From an uncultured Acidobacteriia bacterium (GTDB taxonomy: Bacteria; Acidobacteriota; Terriglobia; Bryobacterales; Bryobacteraceae), in assembly GCA_903900705.1 (NCBI GenBank), contig CAIUOG010000097.1, positions 1 to 64,000 on the forward strand: a stretch of 64,000 nt of DNA. Reading direction: 5' to 3'. This document shows positions 17,153 through 26,730 of this stretch, piece by piece; position 1 is the stretch's first letter; every line of letters starts with the position of its first letter. A program made the translations under genes and the position numbers. The notes beneath the pieces were generated by a model. The model was not told the DNA's origin and did not search any database. It saw only the letters and a program-made list of their open reading frames with translations.

Positions 17153-18157
17153 ATGCCTGAACTGCGTAAAGATCCCGTTTCCGACCGTTGGGTGATTATC
17201 GCCACCGATCGTGCCCGGCGGCCCACTGATTTTATCCGGGAGACGGTTCCTGCCACGCCCTCCAGCCGCTTCTGCCCGTTCTGCCCCGGCCACGAAAGCA
17301 AAACACCACCGGAGGTGCTCGCCTTCCGCAACGGTTCCGCGCCCAATCAGCCGGGCTGGAGCCTCCGCGTGGTGCCCAACAAGTTCCCCGTGCTGGGAAT
17401 CGAGGGCGATCTGGATCGTGAGGGCGAAGGCCTCTTCGACCGGATGCAGGGCATCGGCGCGCACGAAGTGATCATCGAAGCCCCCGAACACGCGCTCAGC
17501 ATGACGGAGCTCTCCGAGCGCTCCATCGAGCAGGTGCTGTTTGCCTTCCGCGACCGCATGAATGACCTGAAGAACGACCGCCGCCTGAAGTACGTGCTGC
17601 TGTTCAAGAATCAGGGTGAAGGCGCCGGGAGCACGCTCGAACATACGCATTCCCAGCTGATCGCGCTGCCGGTGGTTCCCAAGCGTGTGCAGGAAGAACT
17701 GGAAGTCGCGGAGCGCTATTACGAATTTAAGGAACGCTGCGTCTTCTGCGACCTGCTCCGCCAGGAAGTCAAGGCGGCCACCCGCGTCATCACGGAGACC
17801 GATCAGTTCGTGGTGGTTGCGCCCTACGCGGCGCGGTTCCCGTTTGAAACCTGGATTCTGCCCCGCCGCCACGGCTCGCACTTTGAAAATGCCGACGGCC
17901 GTCAGCTCAGCAATCTCGCCTGGACCCTCAAATCCACTCTGCGGAAGCTGGAAAAGGTGCTGGAGCGTCCGCCCTACAACATCGTGTTTCACACCGCGCC
18001 ATTACAGGAGAGCGCCTCCGCCTCCTACCACTGGCACATCGAGATCATCCCGAAACTCACGCGTGTGGCGGGCTTCGAATGGGGCACCGGGTTCTATATC
18101 AACCCGACGCCGCCCGAAGAATCGGCGCAGTTCCTGCGTGACGCCGGGCTGGGCTGA
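17153..18157 (+). CDS. galT: Galactose-1-phosphate uridylyltransferase
   Basis: A 334-residue cytoplasmic enzyme of the Leloir pathway, exchanging UDP between glucose-1-P and galactose-1-P. The start MPELRKDPVSDRWVIIA is characteristic. Zinc ligands are expected at Cys41 and Cys44 (FCPFC). The active-site motif lies at residues 163-168 (EHTHSQ), with His166 as nucleophile, preceded by FKNQGEGAGSTL. The second histidine motif YHWHIEIIP is at about 292-300. Length is normal for the family. It follows yraN closely. Galactosyl groups made through this route could feed the surface-glycan genes elsewhere in the window, but this is speculation. Confidence 0.94.
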   Translation: MPELRKDPVSDRWVIIATDRARRPTDFIRETVPATPSSRFCPFCPGHESKTPPEVLAFRNGSAPNQPGWSLRVVPNKFPVLGIEGDLDREGEGLFDRMQGIGAHEVIIEAPEHALSMTELSERSIEQVLFAFRDRMNDLKNDRRLKYVLLFKNQGEGAGSTLEHTHSQLIALPVVPKRVQEELEVAERYYEFKERCVFCDLLRQEVKAATRVITETDQFVVVAPYAARFPFETWILPRRHGSHFENADGRQLSNLAWTLKSTLRKLEKVLERPPYNIVFHTAPLQESASASYHWHIEIIPKLTRVAGFEWGTGFYINPTPPEESAQFLRDAGLG

Positions 18158-18180
18158 GACGGGCGCCCCAGGCAGCCCGC

Positions 18181-18735
18181 TTACAAGCCGATCGCGGCCG
18201 CGTTCGCCTGCATCGCCTGCACGCAGAACTCAATATGCGCGTCGAGGTCAAGTCCCATCGCCGCCGCACCGTTCACAATGTCATCCCGGCTCACCGAACG
18301 CGCAAACGCCTTGTCCTTCATCTTCTTCCGCACCGATTTGGGATCCACTTCGGCCACCCGGCGTGTCGGTTTGACCAGCGCGCAGGCGGAAATGAAGCCG
18401 GACAGTTCGTCGCACGCAAACAGCGTCTTCTCCAGCAGCGAATCCCGGGAAACGCCGCTGTAATTGGCATGCGAAAGAATGGCGCGACGGATGTCCGCCG
18501 GCACGCCCAGGCTCTCCAGAATCGGCTCGCCCTTCATCGGGTGATCCGGCGCTTCCGGGTGCATTTCATAGTCGAAGTCGTGCAGCAGAGCGGTCACCCG
18601 CCACGCTTCCTCGTCTTCCCCAAACCGAACCGCATAGGCGGCCACACAGGTTTCCACCTGCAGCGCGTGGCGGCGCAGGCTTTCGGATTTCGTGTATTCA
18701 TGCAGAATCTGAAGCGCGGTCTCTCGCGTAAACAT
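18181..18735 (-). CDS. HD-domain phosphohydrolase-like protein
   Basis: A 184-residue cytoplasmic protein. The ATG at 18735 (MFTRETALQILHEY) is used; the open frame runs further but that part reads as intergenic. HD motif residues: RRHALQVETCVAAYA (first His), VTALLHDFDYEMHPEAPDHP (the HD pair) and ILSHANYSG. This layout is typical of the short HDIG-type hydrolases found widely in bacteria, which act on phosphorylated small molecules; the substrate is unknown. No clear ribosome-binding site is seen. It is convergent with galT and divergent from the tonB-like gene. Confidence 0.85.
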   Translation of the reverse strand: MFTRETALQILHEYTKSESLRRHALQVETCVAAYAVRFGEDEEAWRVTALLHDFDYEMHPEAPDHPMKGEPILESLGVPADIRRAILSHANYSGVSRDSLLEKTLFACDELSGFISACALVKPTRRVAEVDPKSVRKKMKDKAFARSVSRDDIVNGAAAMGLDLDAHIEFCVQAMQANAAAIGL

Positions 18736-18992
18736 ATGAGGAATTGTAAATGGTGTTCCGAAGCGCGGCGGGGGGGAGGTCGATACCATTTTACGTAACG
18801 CCCTGCCCCTTCGCTTCGTCAAACGGTAGACGGGGGCGGATCGGTTACCAAAGGGTGAATCATGTGCTAAACTCCTTGCGAGAATGGGGAGATTGGCGGG
18901 ATTCCATCTTTGGAAACTCAAGTGCCTTGTTTTCCGTAGTTACTGTTAGCGAGCGCGGCGGCAATGCCGTTTTATAGGATTGGTTGACCTGG

Positions 18993-20018
18993 ATGCCTGA
19001 AGTTCTTCATACCGATGTCGAGACTGCGGTTCATGACGCGAATGGCGCTGTAAAACTGCATACCGACCCTGACGACCATCTGGCGCGCCTGCTGGCCCCG
19101 CAGGGCACGGAAGCTCCCTGGTATATCTCGCTGTTCGAGTCGGTCCGCGATCTCATTAAGCCCCCCGTCCTGCCGCCCCTTGAAGTCACCTCGCGTCCCG
19201 TGGCCGTGAAAGACATCTGGGGACTGTACGACAAAGACCCCAAATCCCGCTACATCTCCGTCGGCGCACATGTGGCGATTTTTGCACTCCTGTGGTTCGG
19301 CTTCTCCAGTCCCATCGTCCAAAAAGCGATCAAGCAGCAGTTCAACCTGATCGATCCGAACATCAAACCCTTCGTCCCCGAAGCCCCCAAAAAGCAGAAC
19401 ACCATGCAGGGCGGCGGCGGTGGCGGCGCGCGGGAACCCCTGCCCGTCTCCAAGGGCAAGCTGCCCAAGCCCTCCATGAAGCAGTTCGTGCCGCCCATGA
19501 TTGTGGACCACACGCCCAAACTGGCGATGGACCCCTCCATTCTCGCGCCCCCGGACACGCCTCTTCCCCAGAGCAACCTGAACAACTGGGGTGACCCGCT
19601 GGCCAAGCTCATCAACGGTTCGAACGGCAATGGTTCGGGCGGCGGTATGGGTAACGGTTCCGGCGGCGGCGTCGGCTCCGGCAGCGGCGGCGGTTTCGGT
19701 CCCGGCAGCGGCGGCGGCGTCGGTGGCGGCGTGTTCAAGGTCGGCGGCGGCGTGAGCGCCCCGGCGGTCCTCTACAAGGTCGATCCCGAATACTCCGAAG
19801 AAGCCCGCAAGGCAAAGTACAGCGGCACCGTGCTGCTCTCCGTCATTGTCGATACCGAGGGCAAGGCGCGCGACATTCGCGTCATCAAGAGCCTCGGCAT
19901 GGGTCTCGACGAAAAGGCCATTGAAGCGGTTCAGAAGTGGAAGTTCAAGCCCGGCATGAACAAAGGTACGGCCGTGAACGTCCGCGCGCAGATCGAAGTC
20001 AATTTCCGCCTCCTGTAA
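18993..20018 (+). CDS. TonB-family energy transducer
   Basis: A 341-residue inner-membrane protein spanning the periplasm. I use the ATG at 18993 (MPEVLHTDVE); a TTG at 18984 is possible. An unusually long cytoplasmic part (about 85 residues, with QGTEAPWYISLFESVRDLIK) precedes the single membrane segment at about residues 88-107 (YISVGAHVAIFALLWFGFSS). A Pro/Lys-rich region and a strongly Gly-rich linker follow (encoded at 19617-19750). The TonB C-terminal domain is at about 255-341 (DPEYSEEARKAKYSGTVLLS and EAVQKWKFKPG). It would energise receptors such as the Oar-like protein at 4328. No exbB or exbD is in the window. Confidence 0.88.
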   Translation: MPEVLHTDVETAVHDANGAVKLHTDPDDHLARLLAPQGTEAPWYISLFESVRDLIKPPVLPPLEVTSRPVAVKDIWGLYDKDPKSRYISVGAHVAIFALLWFGFSSPIVQKAIKQQFNLIDPNIKPFVPEAPKKQNTMQGGGGGGAREPLPVSKGKLPKPSMKQFVPPMIVDHTPKLAMDPSILAPPDTPLPQSNLNNWGDPLAKLINGSNGNGSGGGMGNGSGGGVGSGSGGGFGPGSGGGVGGGVFKVGGGVSAPAVLYKVDPEYSEEARKAKYSGTVLLSVIVDTEGKARDIRVIKSLGMGLDEKAIEAVQKWKFKPGMNKGTAVNVRAQIEVNFRLL

Positions 20019-20023
20019 CTGGA

Positions 20024-20064
20024 TGGCGGGCATGTGCTCTGCTGGAAAGAGAACATGCCCGCCA
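20024..20064. promoter_or_regulatory. 12-bp perfect inverted repeat enclosing the DUF255 translation start
   Basis: TGGCGGGCATGT (20024-20035) is perfectly repeated in reverse complement at 20053-20064. The 17-base loop contains the purine-rich ribosome-binding site (GGAAAGAGA, 20044-20052), and the right arm contains the ATG at 20055. It starts 5 bases after the tonB-like stop. There is no T tract, so it is unlikely to be a simple terminator; a translation-controlling hairpin or a protein-binding palindrome is more likely. Confidence 0.65.
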
Positions 20065-22124
20065 ATCGCCTGGTCCACGAGAAAAGCCCCTACCTTCTGC
20101 AACACGCCCACAACCCTGTGGATTGGTATCCCTGGGGCGACGAGGCTTTTGAAAAAGCCCGTACCGAAAACAAACCCATCTTCCTTTCCATCGGCTATTC
20201 CACCTGCCACTGGTGCCATGTGATGGAGCGCGAGTCCTTTGAAAACGAAGGAATCGCGGCCTACATGAACCAGGAGTTCGTCAACATCAAGATCGACCGG
20301 GAAGAGCGCCCCGATATCGACCGCATTTACATGAGCTACGTGCAGTCCACCACCGGCAGCGGCGGCTGGCCGATGTCCGTATGGCTCACGCCCGATCTGA
20401 TGCCGTTCGTCGGCGGCACTTATTTCCCGCCGGACAACCGCTACGGGCGCGCCGGTTTCCCCCTGATTCTGCAGCGCGTGGCGGAAGCCTGGCAGAAGGA
20501 CCGGGATCGCATCCTCGAATCCGCTGGCAACGTGATGGAGCAGATGCGGAGCCAGGCGGAACGGTCTTCCGGCGAGACCACCGATGTCGGCGAAGCCGTC
20601 ATGGACAGCGCCTTCCAGTACTACCGCCGCATCTTCGATTCCCGGCGCGGCGGTTTTGGCGGCGCGCCCAAGTTCCCCCGACCCTCCGTCCACAACTTCC
20701 TGCTGCGCTACTGGAAACGCAGCGGCAACGAAGACGCGCTCGACATGGTGGGTTCCACGCTCATCGCCATGGCCAAAGGCGGCATGAACGACCAGCTGGG
20801 CGGCGGCTTCCACCGCTACTCCGTCGACGACTACTGGTTCGTCCCCCACTTCGAGAAAATGCTCTACGACCAGGCGCAACTGGTCACCTCCTACCTCGAA
20901 GCCTTCCAGATCACGAAGAATGACGCGCTCGAAATGGCCGCGCGCCGTACGCTCGACTACGTGATGCGCGATATGACCGCTCCCGAGGGCGCGTTCTGGT
21001 CCGCCGAAGACGCGGACAGCGTCCTCGACCCCGCCCATCCCCACGAAAAGGGCGAAGGTGCCTTCTATATCTGGACCTGGCAGGAAGTCATGGACCTCCT
21101 CGGCCCCGACCACGGCGCATGGTTCGCCTGGCGAACCGGCATGGAGCGCGAAGGCAACGTAAAGAATGATCCGCACCAGGAATTTAACGGCCGCAACATC
21201 CTGTTCGAGGCCCACACCCTCGCCGAAACCGCCGAACAGTTCAGCCGCCCCGTGGAAGAGGTCGCGAGAGCGCTGGCCACCGCTGAGGCCACACTCTTTG
21301 CCGCGCGCACCAAACGCATCCGCCCGCATCTGGACGACAAAATCCTGACCGCCTGGAACGGGCTCATGATTTCCGCCTTCGCCAAAGCGGGCCGGATTCT
21401 GAGCACCCCGGCCTACCTCGACGCCGCCATCCGCGCCGCCGACTTCATCCTCTCCCGCATGGTGCGGCCCGACGGAGCCCTGCTCCGCCGCTACCGCGCC
21501 GGCGATGCCGCCATCGACGGCATGCTCGACGATTACACTTTCTTCGTCCAGGCCCTGCTCGATCTGCTGGAAGCCACCGGCAGCCCCCACTGGCTGGACC
21601 ACGCCATCCGGCTGACCGAAAAGCAGCGGGCTCTGTTCGAAGACACCGCCGAAGGCGCTTTCTTCGCCTCCGCCCAGGAGGACGCCTCCAAACTGATGCG
21701 GCTCAAAGACGATTACGATGGCGCGGAACCTTCCGGCAACTCCGCCGCCCTGATGAACCTTCTGCGCCTCCACCAAATTACCGGCCGCGCCGATTACGAC
21801 GACACCGCCCGGCGTCTCATCGCCGTCTTCTCCGAACGCCTCGCGCAAACTCCCTGGGCGATGCCGCAAATGCTGGCGGCCTGCGAATTCCACCTCGCGC
21901 CGCATCGCGAGATCGTGCTCTCCGGCGAGGTCGGCGACGACATACTCCGCCTCCTCTGGCAGGATTTCGACCCCAACCGTACCCTGCTCGAAGCCGGCCC
22001 CGCCCTCGCCGCCTTCCGCCCCGAAACCGCCCAAATGACCGGTCCGGCCGTCTACGTGTGCCAAAACTTTACCTGCCAGACACCCGTCAACACGGTGGAA
22101 GATCTCGCCAAATTGCTAAAATGA
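20055..22124 (+). CDS. DUF255 thioredoxin-fold protein (YyaL/SSP411 family)
   Basis: A 689-residue cytoplasmic protein. It begins [20 protein letters not shown], the standard opening of the family. A thioredoxin-like domain at about 1-165 has a CHWCH motif (Cys51, Cys54) in [16 protein letters not shown], followed by [12 protein letters not shown] and GTYFPP. The rest is an (alpha/alpha)6 barrel related to N-acylglucosamine 2-epimerase ([41 protein letters not shown]). The ATG at 20055 matches the conserved N-terminus. Family members are widespread, and their biochemical role is not established. Upstream is the tonB-like gene, downstream tpx 31 bases away. The start codon lies within a strong inverted repeat. 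Confidence 0.92.
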   Translation: MPANRLVHEKSPYLLQHAHNPVDWYPWGDEAFEKARTENKPIFLSIGYSTCHWCHVMERESFENEGIAAYMNQEFVNIKIDREERPDIDRIYMSYVQSTTGSGGWPMSVWLTPDLMPFVGGTYFPPDNRYGRAGFPLILQRVAEAWQKDRDRILESAGNVMEQMRSQAERSSGETTDVGEAVMDSAFQYYRRIFDSRRGGFGGAPKFPRPSVHNFLLRYWKRSGNEDALDMVGSTLIAMAKGGMNDQLGGGFHRYSVDDYWFVPHFEKMLYDQAQLVTSYLEAFQITKNDALEMAARRTLDYVMRDMTAPEGAFWSAEDADSVLDPAHPHEKGEGAFYIWTWQEVMDLLGPDHGAWFAWRTGMEREGNVKNDPHQEFNGRNILFEAHTLAETAEQFSRPVEEVARALATAEATLFAARTKRIRPHLDDKILTAWNGLMISAFAKAGRILSTPAYLDAAIRAADFILSRMVRPDGALLRRYRAGDAAIDGMLDDYTFFVQALLDLLEATGSPHWLDHAIRLTEKQRALFEDTAEGAFFASAQEDASKLMRLKDDYDGAEPSGNSAALMNLLRLHQITGRADYDDTARRLIAVFSERLAQTPWAMPQMLAACEFHLAPHREIVLSGEVGDDILRLLWQDFDPNRTLLEAGPALAAFRPETAQMTGPAVYVCQNFTCQTPVNTVEDLAKLLK

Positions 22125-22155
22125 CGGATGAGCGATTCACGAAAGGGATATCACC

Positions 22156-22671
22156 ATGCCACAAGCGGAAGAACGACCGGGGGGAACACGGTTCGCCGGA
22201 CAGCCGCTGACGCTGATCGGTCCCGAGTTGAAACCGGGAGACAGCGCGCCGGATTTTGCCGCGCTGGACAGCTCCCTCAAGCTGATCCACCTCGCCGATA
22301 CCGGTCGTAAAACCCGGCTTTTCAACGTAGTACCGTCGCTCGACACGCCCGTCTGCGACGCCCAGACCCGGACCCTGAACCAGGCCGCGGAGCAGCTGAA
22401 CGACGTCGATATCTACACCGTCAGCATGGATTTGCCATTTGCCCAGAAGCGCTTCTGTAATTCTTTCGCCCTCGATAACGTCAGGATGATATCGGATCAT
22501 CGCGAGGGGTCGTTTGGCGAGGCGTATGGAACTCTCATCAAGGAGTTGCGCATGCTGAGCCGGGCAATCTTTGTCGTCGGCCCCGATAACAAGGTAAAGT
22601 ACGTGGAGTACGTTCCCGATATGGGAGACTTTCCGAACATCAGCGCGGCTCTTGAGGCGGCGAAGGGTTAG
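22156..22671 (+). CDS. tpx: Thiol peroxidase (peroxiredoxin)
   Basis: A 171-residue peroxiredoxin that reduces hydrogen and organic peroxides with thioredoxin. The peroxidatic cysteine is Cys67 in SLDTPVCDAQTR and the resolving cysteine is Cys101 in KRFCNSF, the normal Tpx pair. Other family phrases: GDSAPDFAALDSSL, VSMDLPFAQ and RAIFVVGPDNKVKYVEYVP. The start has AAGGGA 7 bases upstream. It is close behind the DUF255 thioredoxin-fold gene, a plausible redox link. Length is normal. Confidence 0.95.
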   Translation: MPQAEERPGGTRFAGQPLTLIGPELKPGDSAPDFAALDSSLKLIHLADTGRKTRLFNVVPSLDTPVCDAQTRTLNQAAEQLNDVDIYTVSMDLPFAQKRFCNSFALDNVRMISDHREGSFGEAYGTLIKELRMLSRAIFVVGPDNKVKYVEYVPDMGDFPNISAALEAAKG

Positions 22672-22705
22672 GGACTTCCCTCAGGGCCGCGGCGACACCT
22701 GGAAG

Positions 22706-24094
22706 TTGAGTTCGTTTCTGTCATCGTCATTTTCCAGCACGGCATTGAATCCGCTCTCCGCGACGATAGCGAAGCTCCGCCAGAGCAATCTGGTGCGTGG
22801 CGGGCTGGTGGTTGTCGCCGGCATCCTCGCCGGCAATGTGACGGGCTTCTTCCGCGTGATTGTGACCGCCTGGTTTCTGGGCACACACGCCCGGGCGGAC
22901 GCCCTCGCCGTCGCCATCGGCCCCATCGACACCCTGACCGCCGCCATCATCAACACCATGCTGGTCTCGTTCGTGCCGATGCTGATGGCGCACCGGGACT
23001 CCAGCCGCGCCGCCGTCTTCGAACGCGCGCGCGGCGTTTTTGTCTGGATTCTGCTGGCCGTCAGCGGCTCGATTATTCTCTTCGCCCCCCAGATCATTTC
23101 CGTGCTGGGGCCCGGCCTCGCCGCCGAGCAGCACGACGAAGCCGTGGTTCTGCTCCGCCTGATCGCTCCGGCCACCTTCTTCGGCGGCATCTCCGCCCTT
23201 TGTTCCGCGCTGCTCTACACCGAACGCCGGTTCCTGATGCCGGCGCTGAACCAGGTCTGCATCAACGGCAGTATGATCATCGGCGCACTCGCGCTCTGGC
23301 CCGTCCTCGGCGTAAAGGGCTTCGCCATCGGCTACACCGCCGGTTCCGCCCTGCAGATGTCTCTCACCTGGTTTGCCGGCGCCGACCTGCGCCGTCTGGG
23401 CCGTCTCGACCGGGAAGCGCCCGTCGCTCTGGCCGATCTCTTGCGCACCCCCGGCATGTTCCTGCTCTACGCCAGCCTGATTTCCGCAAACGTGCTGGTG
23501 ACGCGCGCCTTCGCCACCCACGCGGGCCCCGGCATGGCCGCCGCCTTCGATTACTGCATGCGCTGCGCCGGCGTCGTGATCGCCTATCTGGTCTATCCGG
23601 TGGCCAACAGCCTGCTGCCTGAAATCGCCCGCCTGCGCACCTCCGGCGATAGCCCCCAGGCCTGGCGTCTCATGAACAGGAGCGTGGCGATGATGGCGAT
23701 CGCCTCCGTGGTGGCCTGCCTCATCGGCATCGTGGTCCGCACCCCCGTGATCGCCTTCCTGTTTCAGCGCGGCAGCTTCACCGCGCAATCCACCGTCATC
23801 GTTTCGGCGGTATTCCTCGGGATGGCCCCGGGCATCATCGGCTGGACCCTGCTTGACCTGGTTTCCCGCTGCTTCTTCGCTCTGGAACGCCCGAAGCTGC
23901 CCGTGATCGCCGCCTTCATCCCAGTCACCGTCAACCTGATCATCATGTCGATCCTCGGCAAAGGCGCCAGCCCGGCGCTGCTGGGCGTGGGCATGTCGGC
24001 GGGGCTGGCGGTTGGTTTCGTCGGCCTGTTCGGAGCCACGCGCCTGCGCAGCGGCATCGCGAAGCCGGTGCCGGAAACCGTCGAAGTGGGTTAG
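22706..24094 (+). CDS. MurJ/MviN-family lipid flippase
   Basis: About 462 residues with around 12-14 membrane segments. The phrases GNVTGFFRVIVTAWFLGTHARADALAVA, VINTMLVS-like and AFDYCMRCAGVVIAYLVYPVANSLLPEIARL are characteristic of MurJ, which flips lipid II across the inner membrane for peptidoglycan synthesis. The protein is slightly shorter than typical MurJ and quite divergent, so a role in flipping another polyprenyl-linked glycan is possible. The start is uncertain: TTG at 22706 is used, a TTG at 22652 inside tpx is the alternative, and neither has a well-spaced ribosome-binding site. It follows tpx by 34 bases and is convergent with the permease 3 bases downstream. Confidence 0.8.
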   Translation: MSSFLSSSFSSTALNPLSATIAKLRQSNLVRGGLVVVAGILAGNVTGFFRVIVTAWFLGTHARADALAVAIGPIDTLTAAIINTMLVSFVPMLMAHRDSSRAAVFERARGVFVWILLAVSGSIILFAPQIISVLGPGLAAEQHDEAVVLLRLIAPATFFGGISALCSALLYTERRFLMPALNQVCINGSMIIGALALWPVLGVKGFAIGYTAGSALQMSLTWFAGADLRRLGRLDREAPVALADLLRTPGMFLLYASLISANVLVTRAFATHAGPGMAAAFDYCMRCAGVVIAYLVYPVANSLLPEIARLRTSGDSPQAWRLMNRSVAMMAIASVVACLIGIVVRTPVIAFLFQRGSFTAQSTVIVSAVFLGMAPGIIGWTLLDLVSRCFFALERPKLPVIAAFIPVTVNLIIMSILGKGASPALLGVGMSAGLAVGFVGLFGATRLRSGIAKPVPETVEVG

Positions 24095-24097
24095 TCC

Positions 24098-25405
24098 TTA
24101 AGCCCCGCCCAGATACCAGAAGCGCGCCATGAACAGCGCGGTGAGCAGATAAACCATCCAGCCCACTTCGCGGAACCGGCCCCGCGCCACCCGCATCAGC
24201 GTCCACGCGCAGAACCCAAAAGCCAGCCCGTTGGCAATGCTGAAGGTCAGCGGGATGGTCACCATCGTCAGGAACGCCGGAATCGCCACATCGGGCTCCG
24301 TCCAGGCGATCTCCGTCACCGTGGTCATCATCATGCTCCCCACCAGGATCAGCGCCGGCGCAGTCGCGGAAGACGGGATCACGCCCGCCAGCGGCGCGAC
24401 AAACAGCGCCACCAGAAACAGCAGCCCGGTCACTATCGCCGTCACACCCGAACGCCCGCCCGCGGCCACACCCGCGGAGCTTTCGATGTAGCTCACCACC
24501 GTCGACGTGCCGGCCGTCGCCCCGGCCATGGTGGCCACGGCGTCGCAATAGAGAATGCGGTTCAGACGCGGCACATCCCCCGCGTTCGTAAAGAGCCCTG
24601 CCTTCTTGCCCACCGCGAGCAGCGTGCCCACGTTGTCAAACAGATCGACAAACAGAAACACGAAAACAATCTCGAAGAAACCGAGGCTCAGCGCGCCGCG
24701 AATATTGAGCTGTCCGGCGGTCGCGAGGATGTCCCCCACGCTATACGGCAGCGGTTGCCAGTGGATGGAGCCCGTAACGGCCGCCAGCGCCCAGGTCGCT
24801 AGCACACCCGTCAGAATCGCCGCGTGAACCCGCGCCGCGAGAAGCGCCGAGGTGAGCAGCAAACCGAACAGCGCCAGCAGCGTGGCGGGCTGGTGCAGAT
24901 TCCCCAGACCGACCATCGTCGCCGGATTCGCCACAATAATCCCCGCGTTCTTCAGCCCGATAAACGCAATAAACAGCCCCACGCCCGCCGCCACCGCGGA
25001 GTAGAGTTCGTGTGGAATCGCGTTCACAATCATCTGCCGGACGCCCACCGCCGTCAGCAGTACAAACGCCACGCCGGAAAGGAACACCGCGCCCAGCGCG
25101 ACGCGCCAGTCCACGCCCATGCCCTTGACCACCGAATATGTGAAGTACGCGTTCAGCCCCATCCCGGGCGCGAGCGCAATCGGATACCGCGCGAAAATGC
25201 CCATCAGCAGGCTGCCCAGGGCGGCGGCGAGGCAGGTGGCCGCGGTCACAGCCGCGACCGGCATGCCGGCCTCATGCAGAATCGACGGGTTCACGAAGAT
25301 GATGTACGCCATCGTCATGAACGTGGTGACGCCCGCCAGACACTCGGTTCGCCAGGTGGTTTTCAGTTCGGCGAATTCGAAGTAGCGTTCCAGCTGTCCG
25401 ATCAT
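24098..25405 (-). CDS. NCS2-family purine permease (AzgA-like)
   Basis: A 435-residue inner-membrane transporter. The ATG at 25405 (MIGQLERYFEFAELKT) has GGGAGG 7 bases upstream; the open frame upstream is spurious. Family motifs: TECLAGVTTFMTMAYIIFVN near the N-terminus, GMGLNAYFTYSVV, and the binding-site region GATAGTSTVVSYIESSAGVA at about residue 260. AzgA-type proteins import hypoxanthine, guanine or adenine with protons. It is the last gene of the pgi-rph-rdgB transcript, starting 14 bases after rdgB. Coupling to RdgB, which cleans up hypoxanthine and xanthine nucleotides, fits a purine theme. Confidence 0.92.
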   Translation of the reverse strand: MIGQLERYFEFAELKTTWRTECLAGVTTFMTMAYIIFVNPSILHEAGMPVAAVTAATCLAAALGSLLMGIFARYPIALAPGMGLNAYFTYSVVKGMGVDWRVALGAVFLSGVAFVLLTAVGVRQMIVNAIPHELYSAVAAGVGLFIAFIGLKNAGIIVANPATMVGLGNLHQPATLLALFGLLLTSALLAARVHAAILTGVLATWALAAVTGSIHWQPLPYSVGDILATAGQLNIRGALSLGFFEIVFVFLFVDLFDNVGTLLAVGKKAGLFTNAGDVPRLNRILYCDAVATMAGATAGTSTVVSYIESSAGVAAGGRSGVTAIVTGLLFLVALFVAPLAGVIPSSATAPALILVGSMMMTTVTEIAWTEPDVAIPAFLTMVTIPLTFSIANGLAFGFCAWTLMRVARGRFREVGWMVYLLTALFMARFWYLGGA

Positions 25406-25419
25406 GGCGGACCTCCCGT

Positions 25420-26001
25420 TTATTTTGAGCTCAGGTAATTCAGCAGCAGCCGCAGGGCCGCGCCGCGATGGCTGACCTGAAACTTGCGCTCCCCTTCCAC
25501 TTCGCCGAAGGAACACCCAAACGGGGGGTAATAGAAAAGCGGATCGTAACCGAAGCCACCCGGGCCCCGGGTTTCATGCAGTATCTCACCCTCCACCGTG
25601 CCGCGGAACAGCTGGCGGGTTTCGCCCGCTTCCGCCAGCGCGATCACGCAAACAAAGCGCCCTGTGCGGTTGGGCTGGTCTTTCAGCCGTTCCAGCAGCA
25701 GCGCGTTGTTCTGGTCATCGGTGGCGTTTTCCCCGGCATAGCGGGCCGAGTAGACGCCGGGTTCGCCGTGGAGCGCGTCCACTTCCAGGCCGGAATCGTC
25801 CGCGAAAAGCGGGCCGTCCGCAAAGCGGCTGTAGTAAGCCGCTTTCAGGCTCGCATTCTCTTCAAACGTCGCGCCCGTCTCTTCCGGAGCGGGAATGTTT
25901 TTCAGATTCGGGAGCGGCTCCACATCAATGTCCAGCAGCTCTCCGGCGAGCCGGAATTCCCGCAGCTTGCCGGGATTGCCCGTGGCGCAGTAGACCTTCA
26001 T
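25420..26001 (-). CDS. rdgB: XTP/dITP pyrophosphatase (HAM1 family)
   Basis: A 193-residue cytoplasmic house-cleaning enzyme that hydrolyses dITP, XTP and ITP to monophosphates and pyrophosphate, preventing damaged purines entering nucleic acids. The start MKVYCATGNPGKLREF contains the TxNxxK-like substrate motif. LFADDSGLEVDALHGEPGVYSARYAG is the family core, and GGFGYDPLFYYPP with the SHRGAAL helix close the active site. The sequence is complete and of normal length. It lies 9 bases after rph, a very common bacterial pairing. Confidence 0.96.
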   Translation of the reverse strand: MKVYCATGNPGKLREFRLAGELLDIDVEPLPNLKNIPAPEETGATFEENASLKAAYYSRFADGPLFADDSGLEVDALHGEPGVYSARYAGENATDDQNNALLLERLKDQPNRTGRFVCVIALAEAGETRQLFRGTVEGEILHETRGPGGFGYDPLFYYPPFGCSFGEVEGERKFQVSHRGAALRLLLNYLSSK

Positions 26002-26010
26002 CCCGGCTCC

Positions 26011-26730
26011 CTAGGCGGCGTCGATGACGGCCTTCTGCAGAGCAATCAGATCGGCCACGCCATGCCGGGCGAGGTCGCGCATCTGGTTCATCTGGTGGTC
26101 GTCAAAGCTCATATGCTCGGCGGTTGCCTGGAATTCCACAAAGCGACCGGTGTCGGTCATGACGATGTTGGCGTCCACCTCGGCCCGGGAATCCTCTTCG
26201 TAGCAGAGGTCGAGCAGCGGCTCGCCCTTGTGAATGCCCACGCTGATGGCCGCCACGGCGCCAACCAGAGGCGAACGGTGCACCATCTTGTACGTGACCA
26301 TCTGCTTCACGGCCAGCGCGAGCGCCACGTAAGCACCCGTGATGGAGGCGACGCGCGTGCCGCCATCGGCCTGGAGCACATCGCAATCGAGAATGATGGA
26401 GCGTTCGCCCAGCGCTTCCAGATCAATCACGGAACGCAGCGAGCGGCCGATCAGCCGCTGGATTTCATGCGTCCGTCCACTGGCCCGGCCCTTGGTGACT
26501 TCGCGCGGCGTGCGCGTGGAAGTCGCCCGCGGCAGCATGGAATATTCCGCCGTTACCCAGCCCTTGCCGGTGTTGCGCAGAAACGGCGGCACGGAGCTTT
26601 CCACGCTGGCCGCGCACAGCACGTGCGTGTTGCCCATCGTGATCAGGACCGACCCTTCCGCCGTCTTCAGATAGCCCGGTGTAATCTCCACCGGACGCAG
26701 TTCGTTGTAAGCTCTTCCGTCAGGACGCAC
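26011..26730 (-). CDS. rph: Ribonuclease PH
   Basis: A 239-residue phosphorolytic 3'-5' exoribonuclease that trims tRNA 3' ends. The start is a GTG at 26730 ([14 protein letters not shown]), which overlaps the end of the 45-residue membrane-protein gene by 11 bases. Signature phrases: [66 protein letters not shown] and [19 protein letters not shown], covering the phosphate-binding arginines and the catalytic acidic residues. Length is typical. Confidence 0.97.
   Translation of the reverse strand: MRPDGRAYNELRPVEITPGYLKTAEGSVLITMGNTHVLCAASVESSVPPFLRNTGKGWVTAEYSMLPRATSTRTPREVTKGRASGRTHEIQRLIGRSLRSVIDLEALGERSIILDCDVLQADGGTRVASITGAYVALALAVKQMVTYKMVHRSPLVGAVAAISVGIHKGEPLLDLCYEEDSRAEVDANIVMTDTGRFVEFQATAEHMSFDDHQMNQMRDLARHGVADLIALQKAVIDAA

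Noticed and set aside
18972-22064. 1030-codon minus-strand open frame opposite the tonB-like and DUF255 genes
   Set aside because: Despite its length it is a Gly/Ala/Val-rich shadow of two well-supported genes on the plus strand.
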